This document shows positions 10,881-21,412 of a DNA stretch of 64,000 nucleotides, piece by piece. The position numbers and the translations under genes are program-made. Numbering within the stretch: position 1 is the stretch's first letter; each line of letters starts with the position of its first letter. Source of the DNA: Torreya grandis (lineage: Eukaryota > Streptophyta > Pinopsida > Cupressales > Taxaceae); assembly GCA_037957365.1 (NCBI GenBank), contig JARHVA010002005.1, positions 1,383,501 to 1,447,500 of the forward strand, written 5' to 3'. The notes beneath the pieces were generated by a model. The model saw only the letters and a program-made list of their open reading frames with translations. It did no database searches and was not told where the DNA came from.

Positions 10881-11626
10881 GAAGGAACTAGCCATTACCT
10901 TTTGGGTAAAATTCCTAAAAGAATTCCTTCGGATAAATTGTTCAAAGGAATTACTTCAAGAAAATTGCTCAAAACATAAGCTCAACCTAAATAGATCCCC
11001 ATGACATGATACAGGATGTCAAATTTGATACAACCAACTAGCCATTGAGATTCAAAGAGGTGACGTACCACAAGACATCAAATTCAAGGTGGCCAACTAG
11101 TCATTGGGATTCAAAGACATGAAATGCCACATGACATCAAATTCAAGGTAGCCAACTAGCTGTTGAGGTACAACTTAGTGATGTCATAGGATGTCAAATT
11201 CATGCCTAAAGTCTTCAAATAAGAAGTAAAGTCATTGGGAAAACCTGAATAACTCTATAGTGCATATCAGTTTTTCCAACGTGCTTGACTTATGACTTTT
11301 ATAATTAGAAGTAATCAAAGAAGTTGAAGGAGCAAGTCACGAGTAAAGACATTTAGAAGGCCCAAATGGGTTTTCAATATAAAACATGGAAGGTTTCAGG
11401 AAAAATATAAGGTTTGCAGTATTGATCTAAGCCATTTATTATGAAGGGTCATCTCACCATTGGTTTTGCAGTGATCCTAGTCATTTCAAGAGGGAAAATC
11501 AAAGAGGACAAACTCCAACTGAATGAGAGAACAACTGGAATCAATTTCACTAGGATGGTGATGGAAAACTATTTTGGAGGCTTCTATTTTGGCACCTAAG
11601 AGCTCTCTCTTATCTCCATTTTTTGC

Positions 11627-11634
11627 TATAAATA
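11627..11634 (+). promoter_or_regulatory. TATA box of the second gypsy LTR
   Basis: TATAAATA followed by GGACCCTTGGGCTCTT, in the same context as the first LTR at 1,976-1,983. Confidence 0.6.
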
Positions 11635-12317
11635 GGACCCTTGGGCTCTTCTTTTATCATCCACAAATAGTATGGTGAAGCCCTAATGGAATATTTTGCC
11701 ATTTTCTTTCCTTTGAGAAAAGAAGCATAAGTCTATTTTATTTCTAAGTTCTAGGTATTTGTCTGGGCATGCAAGAGACACACAGCAATAGCAAGTGATG
11801 GCTTATCCTTTTGTTCTCTATCCTTCATGCTTTTAAGCAAAGATTTGATCTAATAGGTCATGTAGAGTGCATTCTAGTTGTATGAGATTTTGCATGTGTA
11901 ACCCTTTTTTTGACTATACAGGTTGTCTTTCTAGTTATTTACCTTATGTGATCTCATTCATTTTGTCTCTACATTGAAATACTTACGTTGAAATCTTCTA
12001 GAGCTTGAGTTATAGACTATATTCTACTATATTATGCATAACTATAGGGCATACATGTGGAAACTAAGTCTTGGTGTATCACCATTTTAGACTAGGCTTT
12101 TCATTTATGCAAACTTCTAACTCTTTTTAGTCATACAAATTGGTTCAGTAATTTTATTACATAAAATTTAATATAGGGAGCTAGTTCTTTCAACCTAGAT
12201 GTTCATTTCCACTTATAGGAACACCCATAGGCTTGGAAATGTCCCAACGTTACCCAAATCTAGAAGAGACCTGAACAACCCTCTTCTAGGGTGCAAGATT
12301 TGAAGACAACACTAATA

Positions 12318-12848
12318 ATTAGTGGATTACTAATAACTATAACTATCACCTTAGGGGATAATGTTTAATAAAATAAATAATAAAATATAATTATTTCCAA
12401 TAAATATATAGATCAAAAAGGAAACTTAAACTTTGGCCACAGACTAACGCTTATTGCCACAAGCTATGATCCATATAATGTTAGCCAAGAAACTTAACCG
12501 ACCATCCAAAATCATATTAAATATCCCATATTTTATGATAAAAATAAAAATTTACTATGGATAGGGCCTATGGTCATGTGATTACATTTGCAAAAATTAT
12601 GTTTGTTTTAAAGATCATTTAAATAGTCTATCAAAATTATAAATGATTATTCTAGAGGCATATTATATGATGAAGAGCTTCTAATTTTCATCTAAACACT
12701 TATTAGTGTTAAACATAATCCTAAACACATTAAACATCAATACAATAATGCACTTTATTTAGTATATTAATGCTAATTAATCGTCTATCCATAAAATCCG
12801 TCTATAGTGTTTAAATCTTTGGAGGACCTAGGCCACCATAGAGATTCA
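12318..12848. other. AT-rich spacer, no gene seen
   Basis: AT-rich sequence between the truncated gypsy LTR and copia-1. No ORF, motif or repeat can be supported. The last five bases (ATTCA, 12,844-12,848) are the left target duplication of copia-1. Confidence 0.6.
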
Positions 12849-13569
12849 TGTTAGGGTGTGGAACTAAAAGCTTCAACTGTTTGCAGACACGAAGAAGAGG
12901 ATGTTAAAGAACCATAAGAACCAGCATCGGCAGCATGACCGACGTCGGCCAGATATAGTGCAGAAGGCAACTGGCATCGGTAGATAGTCGGCCGACGTTG
13001 GCAGCACCAGGCAAGCAGGGACCGACATCGGTCGCCTATGTGTTCCAAAACTGCTGTTGATGAACAGTCAATTAAGTGAAGCGAGTGTTTGCATGTCAAA
13101 TGACTAATTATACTCATGAGCTGCATGTCTAATTATTGTAGTTAGATTTCTATTTTTGTAACCATGGGATTCTATTTAAAGACCCATAAGGCATGTATTG
13201 TAATGATCAAGAAGGCAAGTAAAAGCATTGAAGCAAGCAAGGTCAAGGAGATCTATAGGTGTAAGGTCAAGGAGATCAGCTGAAGCATTCAAGGAGGGAT
13301 AATAACTCAGGCTATAGAGTTGTTGGTTGAGCAAGAGAGAGAGGGAAGAAGGTCTTGAGGTGTGGTAAGCCTTTGAGGTGGAGGAAGAAGTGGCATCTTC
13401 CTTATTGTATTTTCTTCTAGTAATATCTAATACAAGAGTGTGTATTGTCTCTCAAATTCTTTGATGTCTCAAGTTTCTAGTTACTTATTCATTCTGGTAT
13501 AATTCTGTGTTTAATTGCTTATAAGAAAGTAATCAATTGTGCTTCTGTTGGATAAGGGGTCACCTAACA
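12849..13569 (+). repeat. Copia-1 5' LTR
   Basis: Starts TGTTAG and ends CTAACA, a perfect 6-bp terminal inverted repeat. It contains several CCGACGTCGG-like palindromes at 12,930-13,035, and is followed at once by the primer-binding site. The long minus-strand ORF at 12,851-13,126 lies wholly in the LTR and is not a gene. Confidence 0.93.
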
Positions 13570-13571
13570 GT

Positions 13572-13583
13572 TGGTATCAGAGC
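13572..13583 (+). other. Copia-1 primer-binding site
   Basis: TGGTATCAGAGC, the sequence complementary to the 3' end of plant initiator tRNA-Met that is used by many copia elements, lies two bases after the LTR end. It is unmutated here. Confidence 0.92.
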
Positions 13584-13661
13584 TACGGTTTGCAGGAAGC
13601 AGGTTATTGTTTTTTATTATAGGTCATTCATAGGGTTTTTTGATTGAGTGGGAGTTCAGCA

Positions 13662-14400
13662 ATGGTAGAAGAAAGTAAGCTATGAATGGAGAAGTTTAAC
13701 GGCAAGAATTATCGACATTGGAGGATGTAGATTGAGGACTATTTGTATCAAAAGGATTTGTACTTACCGTTGGGTGGGGTTGCACACAAGCCCACAGATA
13801 TGAAGGATGAAAAATGGAGTGTTCTTGATCAGAAGGCTCTCAATTCCATAAGGTTGAGCCTTACATCATCTGTGATTTCTAGCTTATCACAGTGCAAGAC
13901 AACGGAAGAGTTGATAAAGTCCTTGGCGAATTTATACGAAAAGCCCTCGGCTTCTAATAAGGTATATCTTATGAAGTAGCTTTTTACTTTGCAAATGCAG
14001 GAAGGTGGATAAGTACATACTCATCTCAGTGATTTCCATGGTTTGGTAAACCAATTAGCTTCAGTCGATATTGTTTTTGATGATGAGGTAAAGGCTCTCT
14101 TGATTTTATGTTCTTTGCCTGAAAGTTGGGATAGTTTGGTTATGGCAGTAAGTAATTCTGCATCTGCTTCTAAAATCTTAAAAGTTGATGATGTTGTGAG
14201 TGTGATCTTGAATGAGGAAATACGCAGGAGAAGCACAAGTGAATCATCAAGTAATGCTCTAAGTGCAGAAAGCAGGGGAAGGCAAAGGGAGAAGATTGAG
14301 CAAGGGAAATCAAGGTTGGGAAGGAGATCCGAATCCAAAGGTGTTACCTGCTAGTTTTGTGGAAAGAAAGGACATACAAAGGAGTGTTGGTTGAGAGATA
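13662..14400 (+). pseudogene. gag: Copia-1 gag with zinc knuckle
   Basis: It begins ATG at 13,662. KFNGKNYRHWRM, then a stop where Gln is expected, then IEDYLYQKDLYLPLGG, followed by WSVLDQKALNSIRLSL and KTTEELIKSLANLYEK, are typical of the copia gag (UBN2-like) domain. After a stop at 13,977-13,979 and a frame change, the domain continues (VKALLILCSLPESWDSLVMAVS). The zinc knuckle at 14,347-14,392 is CxFCGKKGHTKECW, with one stop inside the first Cys pair spacing. Many Ser/Arg/Lys residues precede the knuckle. Confidence 0.85.
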
Positions 14401-15160
14401 AAGAGAATCAACATACAGGTATTAAAGAAGTAAAGGATGCAAATATTGTGGTACAGGATGCTCTCATACTTTCTTTGGATAGTCAGGTAGGATCATGGAT
14501 TTTAGATTCTGGTTCATCTTTTCATGCATCCCCAAATAGAGATTTGTTCCATGAGTATGAACAAGGAGACTTTAGAGTGCTTTATTTAGGGGATGGTACG
14601 CCTTGTCAGATAGTTGGCAAAGGGAAAGTGCAGCTGAGATTGCAGATTGACAACACATGGGTGTTGAAGGAGGTCATGCATGTTCCAATTCTGAAGCAGA
14701 GTTTGATTTCTTTAGGAAGGTTGGGTGACGAGGGATGCACAATAACCCTCACAACAGACTCTTAGAAGGTTACCAAGGGTGCACTTGTTCTAGCAAGAGG
14801 TAAGAAAGTAGATACTCTTTATCTGTCTACTTGTATTGTTGATTCTACTTCTAGTTTATCTACTTCAGCTGTAGATTCAAAGATGTGGCTTAATAGGCTT
14901 GGTCACATGAATAAGAAGGGAATGGACGTTCTTGATTCAAAAGGTATGTGTTTAGATTCAGAAAGCATAGATAGAGTTCATTACAAAAAAAGGAAATTTG
15001 ATGCTTTTGACAAAAATAAAGAAGCCTTGGTGTTTATGGAGGAGATGAAGGATAGAGATCAGTCACAGGAGCTGAACAAATCTGAGCAGGGTAGTATGGA
15101 CAGAGGTTTGATCCAAGATGAGCTCGTAGATGAAGATTTCATCACTTACAGGAACACATA
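14391..15160 (+). pseudogene. Copia-1 protease and pre-integrase segment, then non-family tail
   Basis: The protease active site is intact in SWILDSGSSFH (about 14,494-14,526), followed by VMHVPILKQSLISLGRL. The stop at 14,763 replaces a residue before KVTKGALVLARG. The pre-integrase domain is WLNRLGHMNKKGMDVL (14,886-14,935). Family similarity then ends abruptly: a hydrophilic stretch (KKRKFDAFDKNKEALVF, about 14,985-15,035) follows where the integrase should be. This is the left edge of the large internal deletion. Confidence 0.75.
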
Positions 15161-15420
15161 GATACCGATGTCAGTCACTTGGAACTGACATCGGCCAGAC
15201 AGAAATTGACATCGGTCATGTGCAGACCAGCAGGGTCGATAGGTCAGGCAGGAGAAGTCCGACGTCGGTCATCAAGACCGACATTAGCAGTGGGGACACC
15301 AGCGTCAGCCAAGGAAATGACATCAGTAGTTAGGTTCAGTGCAGGGAACTGACATCGGTCGGGAGCAGACTGGGAGATGGCTGAGATCGGTCACTGGAAC
15401 GGATGATGGGTGGACTGCTA
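15160..15420. repeat. Cluster of GACATCGG / CCGACGTCGG motifs in copia-1 interior
   Basis: Short GACATCGG or GACGTCGG words recur every 15-40 bp (for example around 15,187, 15,206, 15,250, 15,270 and 15,345). Similar palindromic words lie in the LTR at 12,930-13,035 and 16,145-16,255. They are CpG-bearing in an otherwise CpG-poor window. I know of no named function for them. The ORFs crossing this stretch give peptides of low information. Confidence 0.6.
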
Positions 15421-15524
15421 GCTGTCAAGGAGTCTCAAACACCCATATGGAGGTCAAAAAGGGTAAGTGAACCTCATATTCATTGTTCACCTTATTTATA
15501 TTGCTTACTGATAGTCAAGAACTA

Positions 15525-15720
15525 GGAAGATGGAAGAAGTAATGCAGGTAGAATCCAAAAATAGTGGGAGCTTGACATGGATGAGGAGTGTCAGTCCTTG
15601 GAAAAGAACCAAACAGGTATTTGTTGGTAGAGTTTTCAGTTGGAAGGAAGCACTGGATAGAGGGATGGATTCCCATATTAGAGAAGAGAGTGAATGGACA
15701 CGTGAGATAGAAGGCTAGGG
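15525..15720 (+). pseudogene. Copia-1 RT N-terminal scrap
   Basis: Read across frames, the stretch EEVMQVESKN, then a W-rich block, SLEKNQ and ALDRG resembles the start of a copia RT (…AMxxExxSLxxNxTW…). The equivalent place in copia-2 is at about 36,620-36,720. Nothing of the catalytic core follows, so this is the right edge of the deletion, about 350 bp before the 3' LTR. Confidence 0.5.
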
Positions 15721-16058
15721 CATATAGTCTTGATTAGGCTGCAGACAATGGAGGTTTGACCATTGTATTTTATCTTTACCAGGTTGGATAATATTAGCTA
15801 CATTATCCTGTTACTGTATTGTGTTACTTGTTGCAGGGTTTCATATATAGGGAGTTTTCTGAGCTAAGGGTAGAGTTGGTTCAGAAGTAGGTCATGAAGA
15901 ATTTGGGAGCAACAAAATTCTTATCACATAAGTGACAAGTATAGCATCACAGGTTTGGTGGTGGTTGGTCTTCAATAGTGACTTTGAAGAGGGATACAGA
16001 GCCAAAGGAACAAAATAGATGGTGTAAAGGTACAGGTACAGTAGCAGCTATTTATCTC

Positions 16059-16070
16059 CAAGTGGGAGAT
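16059..16070 (+). other. Copia-1 polypurine tract
   Basis: AAGTGGGAGAT directly before the 3' LTR. Copia-2 has the near-identical CAAGTGAGAGAT at 38,201-38,212, in line with these two being relatives. Confidence 0.75.
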
Positions 16071-16791
16071 TATTAGGGTGTGGAGCTAAAAGCTTTAACT
16101 GTTTACATACACGAAGAAGAGGATGCTGAAGAACCATAAGAATCGGCGTCGGTAGCATGACCAATGTTGGCCAGATACAGTGCAGAAGGCAACTGGCATC
16201 GGTAGATAGTCGGCTGACGTCGACAGCACCAGGCAAGTAGGGACCGACGTCGGTCACCTGTGTGTTCCAGAACTGTTGTTGATGAACAGTCAGTTAAGTG
16301 AAGCCAGTGTTTGCATGTCAAATGACTAATTATAGTCACGAGCTGTGTGTCTAATTATAGTAGTTAGATTTCTATTTTTGTAACCATGGGATTCTATTTA
16401 AAGACCCATGAGGCATGTATTGTAATGATCAAGAAGGCAAGTAAAAGCATTGAAGCAAGCAAGGTCAAGGAGATCTACAGGTGTAAGGTTAAGGAGATCA
16501 GCTGAAGCATTCAAGGAGGGATAATAACTCAGGCTATAGATTTGTTGGTTGAGTAAGAGAGAGAGGGAAGAAGGTCTTGAGGTGTGGCAAGCCTTTGAGG
16601 TGGAGGAAGAAGTTGCATCTTCCTTATTGTATTTTCTTCTAGTAATATCTAATACAAGAGTGTGTATTGTCTCTCAAATTATTTGATGTCTCAAGTTTCT
16701 AGTTACTTATTCATTCTGGTATAATTCCGTGTTTAATTGCTTATAAGAAAGTAATCAATTGTGCTTCCGTTGGATAAGGGGTCACCTAACA
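16071..16791 (+). repeat. Copia-1 3' LTR
   Basis: 721 bp, the same length as the 5' LTR. The start is TATTAG (one change from TGTTAG) and the end CTAACA, followed by the target duplication ATTCA. The differences from the 5' LTR are mostly C/T and G/A, many at CpG sites inside the GACGTCGG motifs. Confidence 0.93.
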
Positions 16792-16796
16792 ATTCA

Positions 16797-17380
16797 ATGG
16801 TAGCGTAAGGAGGAAGCTTAAAATGTGCCTCATTCATTATGATCATTTCAAAATCCCTATTACTATAATATTTTTTCTAATCGATAAACATAATCAATCA
16901 TGTTGTACATACCAATGTTGGTACTCATATTGTATGTTTCCAAGGGGTATTTTTTTTAATTTACATTATAAGTTTGTCAGATTTGATGTATGATATAATT
17001 AAAGGAAAAGTAAATTATTTATATATAGGGAGACCACTTTTTATTAGATTACTATTAAGATAGATAAAAAATAAGTTAATCCCTAAGGGTTAGTTTGAGT
17101 GGATAGGATCAAAAACTTTGGTCGCCTAGGTCTCAAGTTCAATTATAAACTGAGTACCTTGTGATGCATCATGGCTTAAGGGAAGATCATAGCCTACAAT
17201 ATAAAGTGGTCATGGGGATACTTTAAGTTAGGGGTCAAAATTCTCCATGTGTTACACATGGATCATAATGGGGTGATTTAATTGCAGATCATTCGGTGGA
17301 TATTATAGACCTAGGCCCACCCCCATCAAGCTTTAGTAGTAGATTAAATTTTTTTGCAGACTAAGTGAATAAAATATTGC
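16797..17380. other. Spacer, no gene seen
   Basis: AT-rich sequence between copia-1 and LINE-1. It may include the 5' untranslated part of LINE-1, but no boundary or target duplication is visible. Confidence 0.5.
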
Positions 17381-18900
17381 TTGATTGGAAAAAATATGGG
17401 GAGATTGAGTGAAGGAGTGAGTGAAGAAGCAAATAATGGAGCGATGGAGAAGGATCATCGAAAAGGTGCACAAGGTGAGAAAAGAAAATCCATAGAAGGG
17501 CTTAGAGGTTCAATTTTTCTTCCTAGCCAAAATCTAAGGAAAGCAAAAGGTAAAACAGGGGGAAATCATGGAAAAAAATGAATCAAAAGAATATGGAAGT
17601 AGTAATTGAGGAATAAAAGTACTAGTGGAATGAAGAGGATAATAAAATAGGTAAAAAGTGTAAAGGAAAGAAGTTAGGTTAGATTCATCAAGAACAACAA
17701 GTTGTTGAAGGAAGTAATCTTTCTATGGAGGCTTTGGAGGAAGTGATGAGGGATGAATCTCTTAAAAACTCCCAACCTGAGAAAGAAGGTTGTGAAATTT
17801 CAGATTTGAAGGATTCTAGATTAGAGGAGATGTTAGGGTTAAGGATGAAAAAGGAGAAGATAAAACCCTAGATTGGTCTTCAAGTCAATTTTTTTCTAAG
17901 ATTCATACTCTTTCAAAGTGTGCCCTAATTTTCAAATGAATGGGAAAATGTCCATCAATCAAAGCCATAGAACTTTGGATTAAATATAAATGGAATGGAA
18001 GTAAAGGTGATTTTTTTACCAAAAGATTTTTTTTGTAGCTACCTTTCCTTCTCAAAAAGATAAAGATGAATTTTTTTAAGTGAAAAACTAGTATTTAGAT
18101 GGTTTGGGTTTATGGATTCAAAAATGGATGCCTAATTTTAATTCTATAAAAGCTAGAAGAGGAAGCTATAAAGCCTGGTTAAGATTCTATGGGCTTCCTC
18201 TAGAAGACTAGAGCAAAGATTGTTTGTTAGCTTTGGGTAACTTAGTGGGAGAATTGATGGAAATAAATGTAGTGTCATTGAAAGGGGAAAGAGATGCTTA
18301 TGCTATGGTTAGGATTAAAATCAATCTAGATCAAGATATTCTAGAGTTTCTTAGTATTAAAACTATAGAGAGAGAGTGGTAGCAAAGGGTTGATGTGGAG
18401 AATATTCCTTTCAAATGTTATGGTTGTCATCAACTAGGTCATATTCAAAAAATTTGTAAGAATAAAAAGAGCACCCTTCAATACAAGATGGTTAAATTTG
18501 GCCCCCAATGGAAATAAAAGGAGATACCTAAAGGGAGGAAGTCTCCTGTCAATGTGTCAAAATTAAAAAGTAAAGAAAGTAATAAGGAAAAGTCAGTAGG
18601 AGTTAGTTTATCAGATAAAATTAAAGCAACATAAGATTTACTAGTGAAAATTGGTTCTAAAGAAACTGTTTCCCCATCTTCAATGATTATTAATTGTGAT
18701 TTCCTTGAGTAATAATCACTAAATATTAGTAAATGGTTCTAAAAAATCAAATGGTTCTAGAAAAAGAAAAAGAGTGGAGAGGGTCTAAGGAGGGAGTTCA
18801 GGCAAATCTTAGTGAGAAGGAGCAAGGATTGGGAACTAAATAGGAGTTAGAAGAAGAGGTAGAAGAAGATTCAGAAGGGGATTTGAATTCAAAATAAGTT
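17381..18900 (+). pseudogene. LINE-1 ORF1 (DUF4283-like with CCHC zinc knuckle)
   Basis: A Lys/Glu-rich N-terminus (17,381-17,581) precedes a DUF4283-like region at about 17,930-18,400: SIKAIELWIKYKWNGSKGDFF, then WMPNFN, LRFYGLPLE and AMVRIKINLD. The zinc knuckle CYGCHQLGHIQKIC at about 18,415-18,460 is complete (C-X2-C-X4-H-X4-C). A basic/acidic tail follows. Such proteins bind the LINE RNA. Several stops (for example near 18,015 and 18,080) break the frame. The DUF4283 name is from pattern memory. Confidence 0.7.
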
Positions 18901-19079
18901 TTGACTATTTCTAATTCCAAAATTAAAATTTCAAAACCCAAAGGGGGTCTGAAAAGCAAATCAAGTAGAAAAAAGAAAGTAGAGCATACTAAAGGGGAAG
19001 TTCTGGCAGGAACACAAGGCACTCTAGAAGGTTTTCTAGATGTTAGAAAGTGTGGGGTGAAATTACCCCCTCTATCAGT

Positions 19080-20110
19080 ATGAAGTTTATTTATTATAAG
19101 GTTAAGGTATTAAATGCCCCTAATAAAAGGTGGCTTGTTAAGCACCTTTTAAACTTAGAAAAAATTGATTTACTTTTGTTGCAAGAAACTAAACTTAATA
19201 AAAATGAAGAGGAAGGATGTTTGAGTTTATTTAGGAAATGTTTGCAAGGGGTATTTGTGGAAGCCCAGGGTGCATCAGGATGCTTTTCATTTATTTGGTC
19301 TCCCTTTTCTTCTAAAATAAATATTCTAGCATTTGGTCAATTTTGGCAAGTTAGAAAAATTTCTAGCTTTCAGACTGATTTACAATTCCTATTGGTTAAC
19401 ATTTATGGTCCCCAAAGAAGTGGGTCCAAGTTGGCTATATGGGAAGAAGTTTATGCCTTCTTAATAAATTTTCATCAGGAGAGGGTAGTGTTGGGAGGAT
19501 ATTTTAACATCATTTTGAGCCAAGAAGATAAGAAAGGTGGTCTTTTTTCAGTTTCCTAGGCAAGTCAAGATTTTGGTTCCTTTTTAGAGCAAAATAAAAT
19601 GGAAGATATTTCCCTAAATTTAGGTTGGTTTACTTGGAACAATATAAGAATGGGAAAATAAAATATATTAGAAATATTGGATAAGGTTTTTCCTCCTTAT
19701 ATTAAAGTCAAGATAACAGAAAATTGGATTGTTGGGTCTCTCAATTTCCTAGGTCTGATCATCTTCTGATTGTTCTTTCTATTAATTATGATTCTCCTCC
19801 TAACAAATGTCTTTTCAAGTTTGAATTAATGTGGCTACATGATCATTCCCTTTTTTATTTGGTAAAATTTTGGTGGGTAATTTGTCTAATTACTCAAGGT
19901 TCCAAAATGGTGCAGATGGCTAAACACTTCAAATTCATGAAAGAAAAGTTAAAAGTATGGAATAGAGATCACTTTAAGAATAATTTTCAAGAAAAATCTA
20001 GGATTGAAACTGACTTAAACTCTCTAAGTGAGAAAAAAATTCAAAGGGGTATGGATGTGATTAATTTTAACTTGGAAAAAAAGTTGGCTAGTGAGTATGA
20101 ATAAATTCTT
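19080..20110 (+). pseudogene. LINE-1 ORF2 endonuclease (APE-type), catalytic Asp changed
   Basis: The start ATG at 19,080 is chosen because the following residues (MKFIYYKVKVLNAPNKRWLV) align with the usual MKIISWNCRGLNAP opening of plant LINE ORF2. The metal-binding Glu is present in LLLLQETKL. The GGDFN motif reads GGYFN (codon 19,500-19,502), so an active-site Asp is lost. The C-terminal SDH motif is present (SDHLLIVL, about 19,755). A stop at 19,558 and frame changes follow. The 19,724-20,104 segment is the linker before RT. Confidence 0.8.
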
Positions 20111-20474
20111 TGTCAGGAAGAAATTTATTGGAAACAAAAATCAAGAGAGAATTGGCTGAAAGAAGGAGATATAAATTCAACTTTTTTCATCAATCAGTAA
20201 AATCAAAGAGAAAAGTGAATAGAATGGCTCATATTCAATCATAACAAGGTTTGGATTTGGAAACTCCAGAGGAGATCAAGAGGGAGGCTTTTAGTTTCTT
20301 TTAAAATCTATTGAATGATGAAGTTTATTCTAATTTACATGCTCAATATGTTTTTCTTTAGGTTATACCAGTAGTTATTACTAAAGAAATGAATGAAATG
20401 CTAGTTTTACCCTTTTCTCTAGAAGAAATCAGAAAGGTGGTCTTTGTGATGATTAAAGATAAAAAACTATGGAG

Positions 20475-21412
20475 ACTCCCATATATTCATATCCTTTTCT
20501 AAATTACAATCCTATTTGAATTTGAAATAATGTTTGACATCATTATTTTCTCCAAATTTGTTAGCAAAAGTAAACAACATAAACTCTTATCTTCCCTTCA
20601 TGTCTATCATGGAAAAAAACCATCTTTGGTCTCAGTCTGATCTCTCTTGACAAGCTTAGGTTTCCATACCCATTTGTGACCTCTTCCTTGCAAACTAGAA
20701 TCTCCATACACCTTATTTTTCTTTGGTAACTCATTCAACCGATTATTCAAATACCTAGAAATGTGACCAACTCTATGACAATTAAAATAAACAAGATCAT
20801 TCATACATTTTGCTTGATGATGATTATGATCTTCTTTTTCTAACTGGATAGAAGATAAATTCTCTTAGCATTCATGTATCTTATTCATATCTAATTCTTT
20901 ATTTATAGTATTATGCAATCCATCTAGATCAAGATTATACTTCATAGTCTTTGGTCTCAACACCATTTATTAACCTCTTAACTAATCTAAGTTAAGTCTT
21001 CTCTAAGACTAATTTATCCTTCTTCCAAAGTTCCATGTGAACTAATTCTTAGATCTCATATTTCTACAATCTCTTTTTAGTCTTCAAGTAGTCATGCCTT
21101 GATAAGGTTGTTAGACTAATAGGCCTAAAGGGAGATTTCTTGTACCTTGACTCTAAAATAGAGATATGTGGAACTTAGAAACCATTTTTGGTATGAAATC
21201 CATATTTTAGGGCATTTATATCGTCTATTCTATATTTATTAATCCACTTACTTCTTTGTGTACACACAGTCCCCTAACTAGGTACCTAGGCATGTCTATA
21301 AGTGATTATTAGACATGGTAACCTCTATAAGTGATCATTATGCAATTATTTGAGACATATGGATTTTTTTACCTCATAAATAACATGTATAATGGTTTCC
21401 TAGATCTAATGG
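20475..21412 (-). mobile_element. Antisense copia gag fragment inserted into LINE-1 RT
   Basis: The LINE reading (EEIRKVVFVMIKDKK) breaks at about 20,475 and resumes near 21,412 as GFLATLFQSF, in the place where PDGF..FFQ belongs. Between these lies minus-strand sequence with a retroviral zinc-knuckle pattern (NCHRVGHISRYL on the minus strand at about 20,755-20,800) and a basic stretch containing KWVWKPKLVKRD, typical of copia gag. No LTR or target duplication could be identified, so edges are set by loss of LINE similarity. It may be a fragment of a larger element or a rearrangement. Confidence 0.55.

Larger units (their letters stand above)
8925..12317 (+). repeat. Ty3/gypsy LTR (second copy, interrupted, 3' end missing)
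   Basis: It is homologous to 455-2,655 in the first copy, but split by a solo LTR at 9,213-10,428. Similarity stops at about 12,317, roughly 100 bp before the LTR end defined by the first copy, so the last part is deleted or replaced by unrelated AT-rich DNA. It contains the minisatellite remnants and the TATA box at 11,627-11,634. The left edge is a guess, made equivalent to the first copy. Confidence 0.6.
12849..16791 (+). mobile_element. Copia-1: internally deleted Ty1/copia retrotransposon
   Basis: Two LTRs of 721 bp each frame a 2.5-kb interior, and the whole is flanked by ATTCA at 12,844-12,848 and 16,792-16,796. Primer-binding site, polypurine tract, gag, zinc knuckle, protease and the start of the pre-integrase domain remain. 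The integrase core and most of RT and RNase H are missing, so it could not move on its own. By eye the two LTRs differ at about 41 of 721 positions (roughly 6%), mostly transitions, and the LTR pair has no indels. Its gag resembles copia-2 in this window (the shared EDYLYQKDL block). Confidence 0.93.

Noticed and set aside
12851..13126. 91-codon minus-strand ORF (and a similar one at 16,103-16,339) as a gene
   Set aside because: Both lie wholly in the copia-1 LTRs and repeat because the LTRs repeat; the peptide has no domain.
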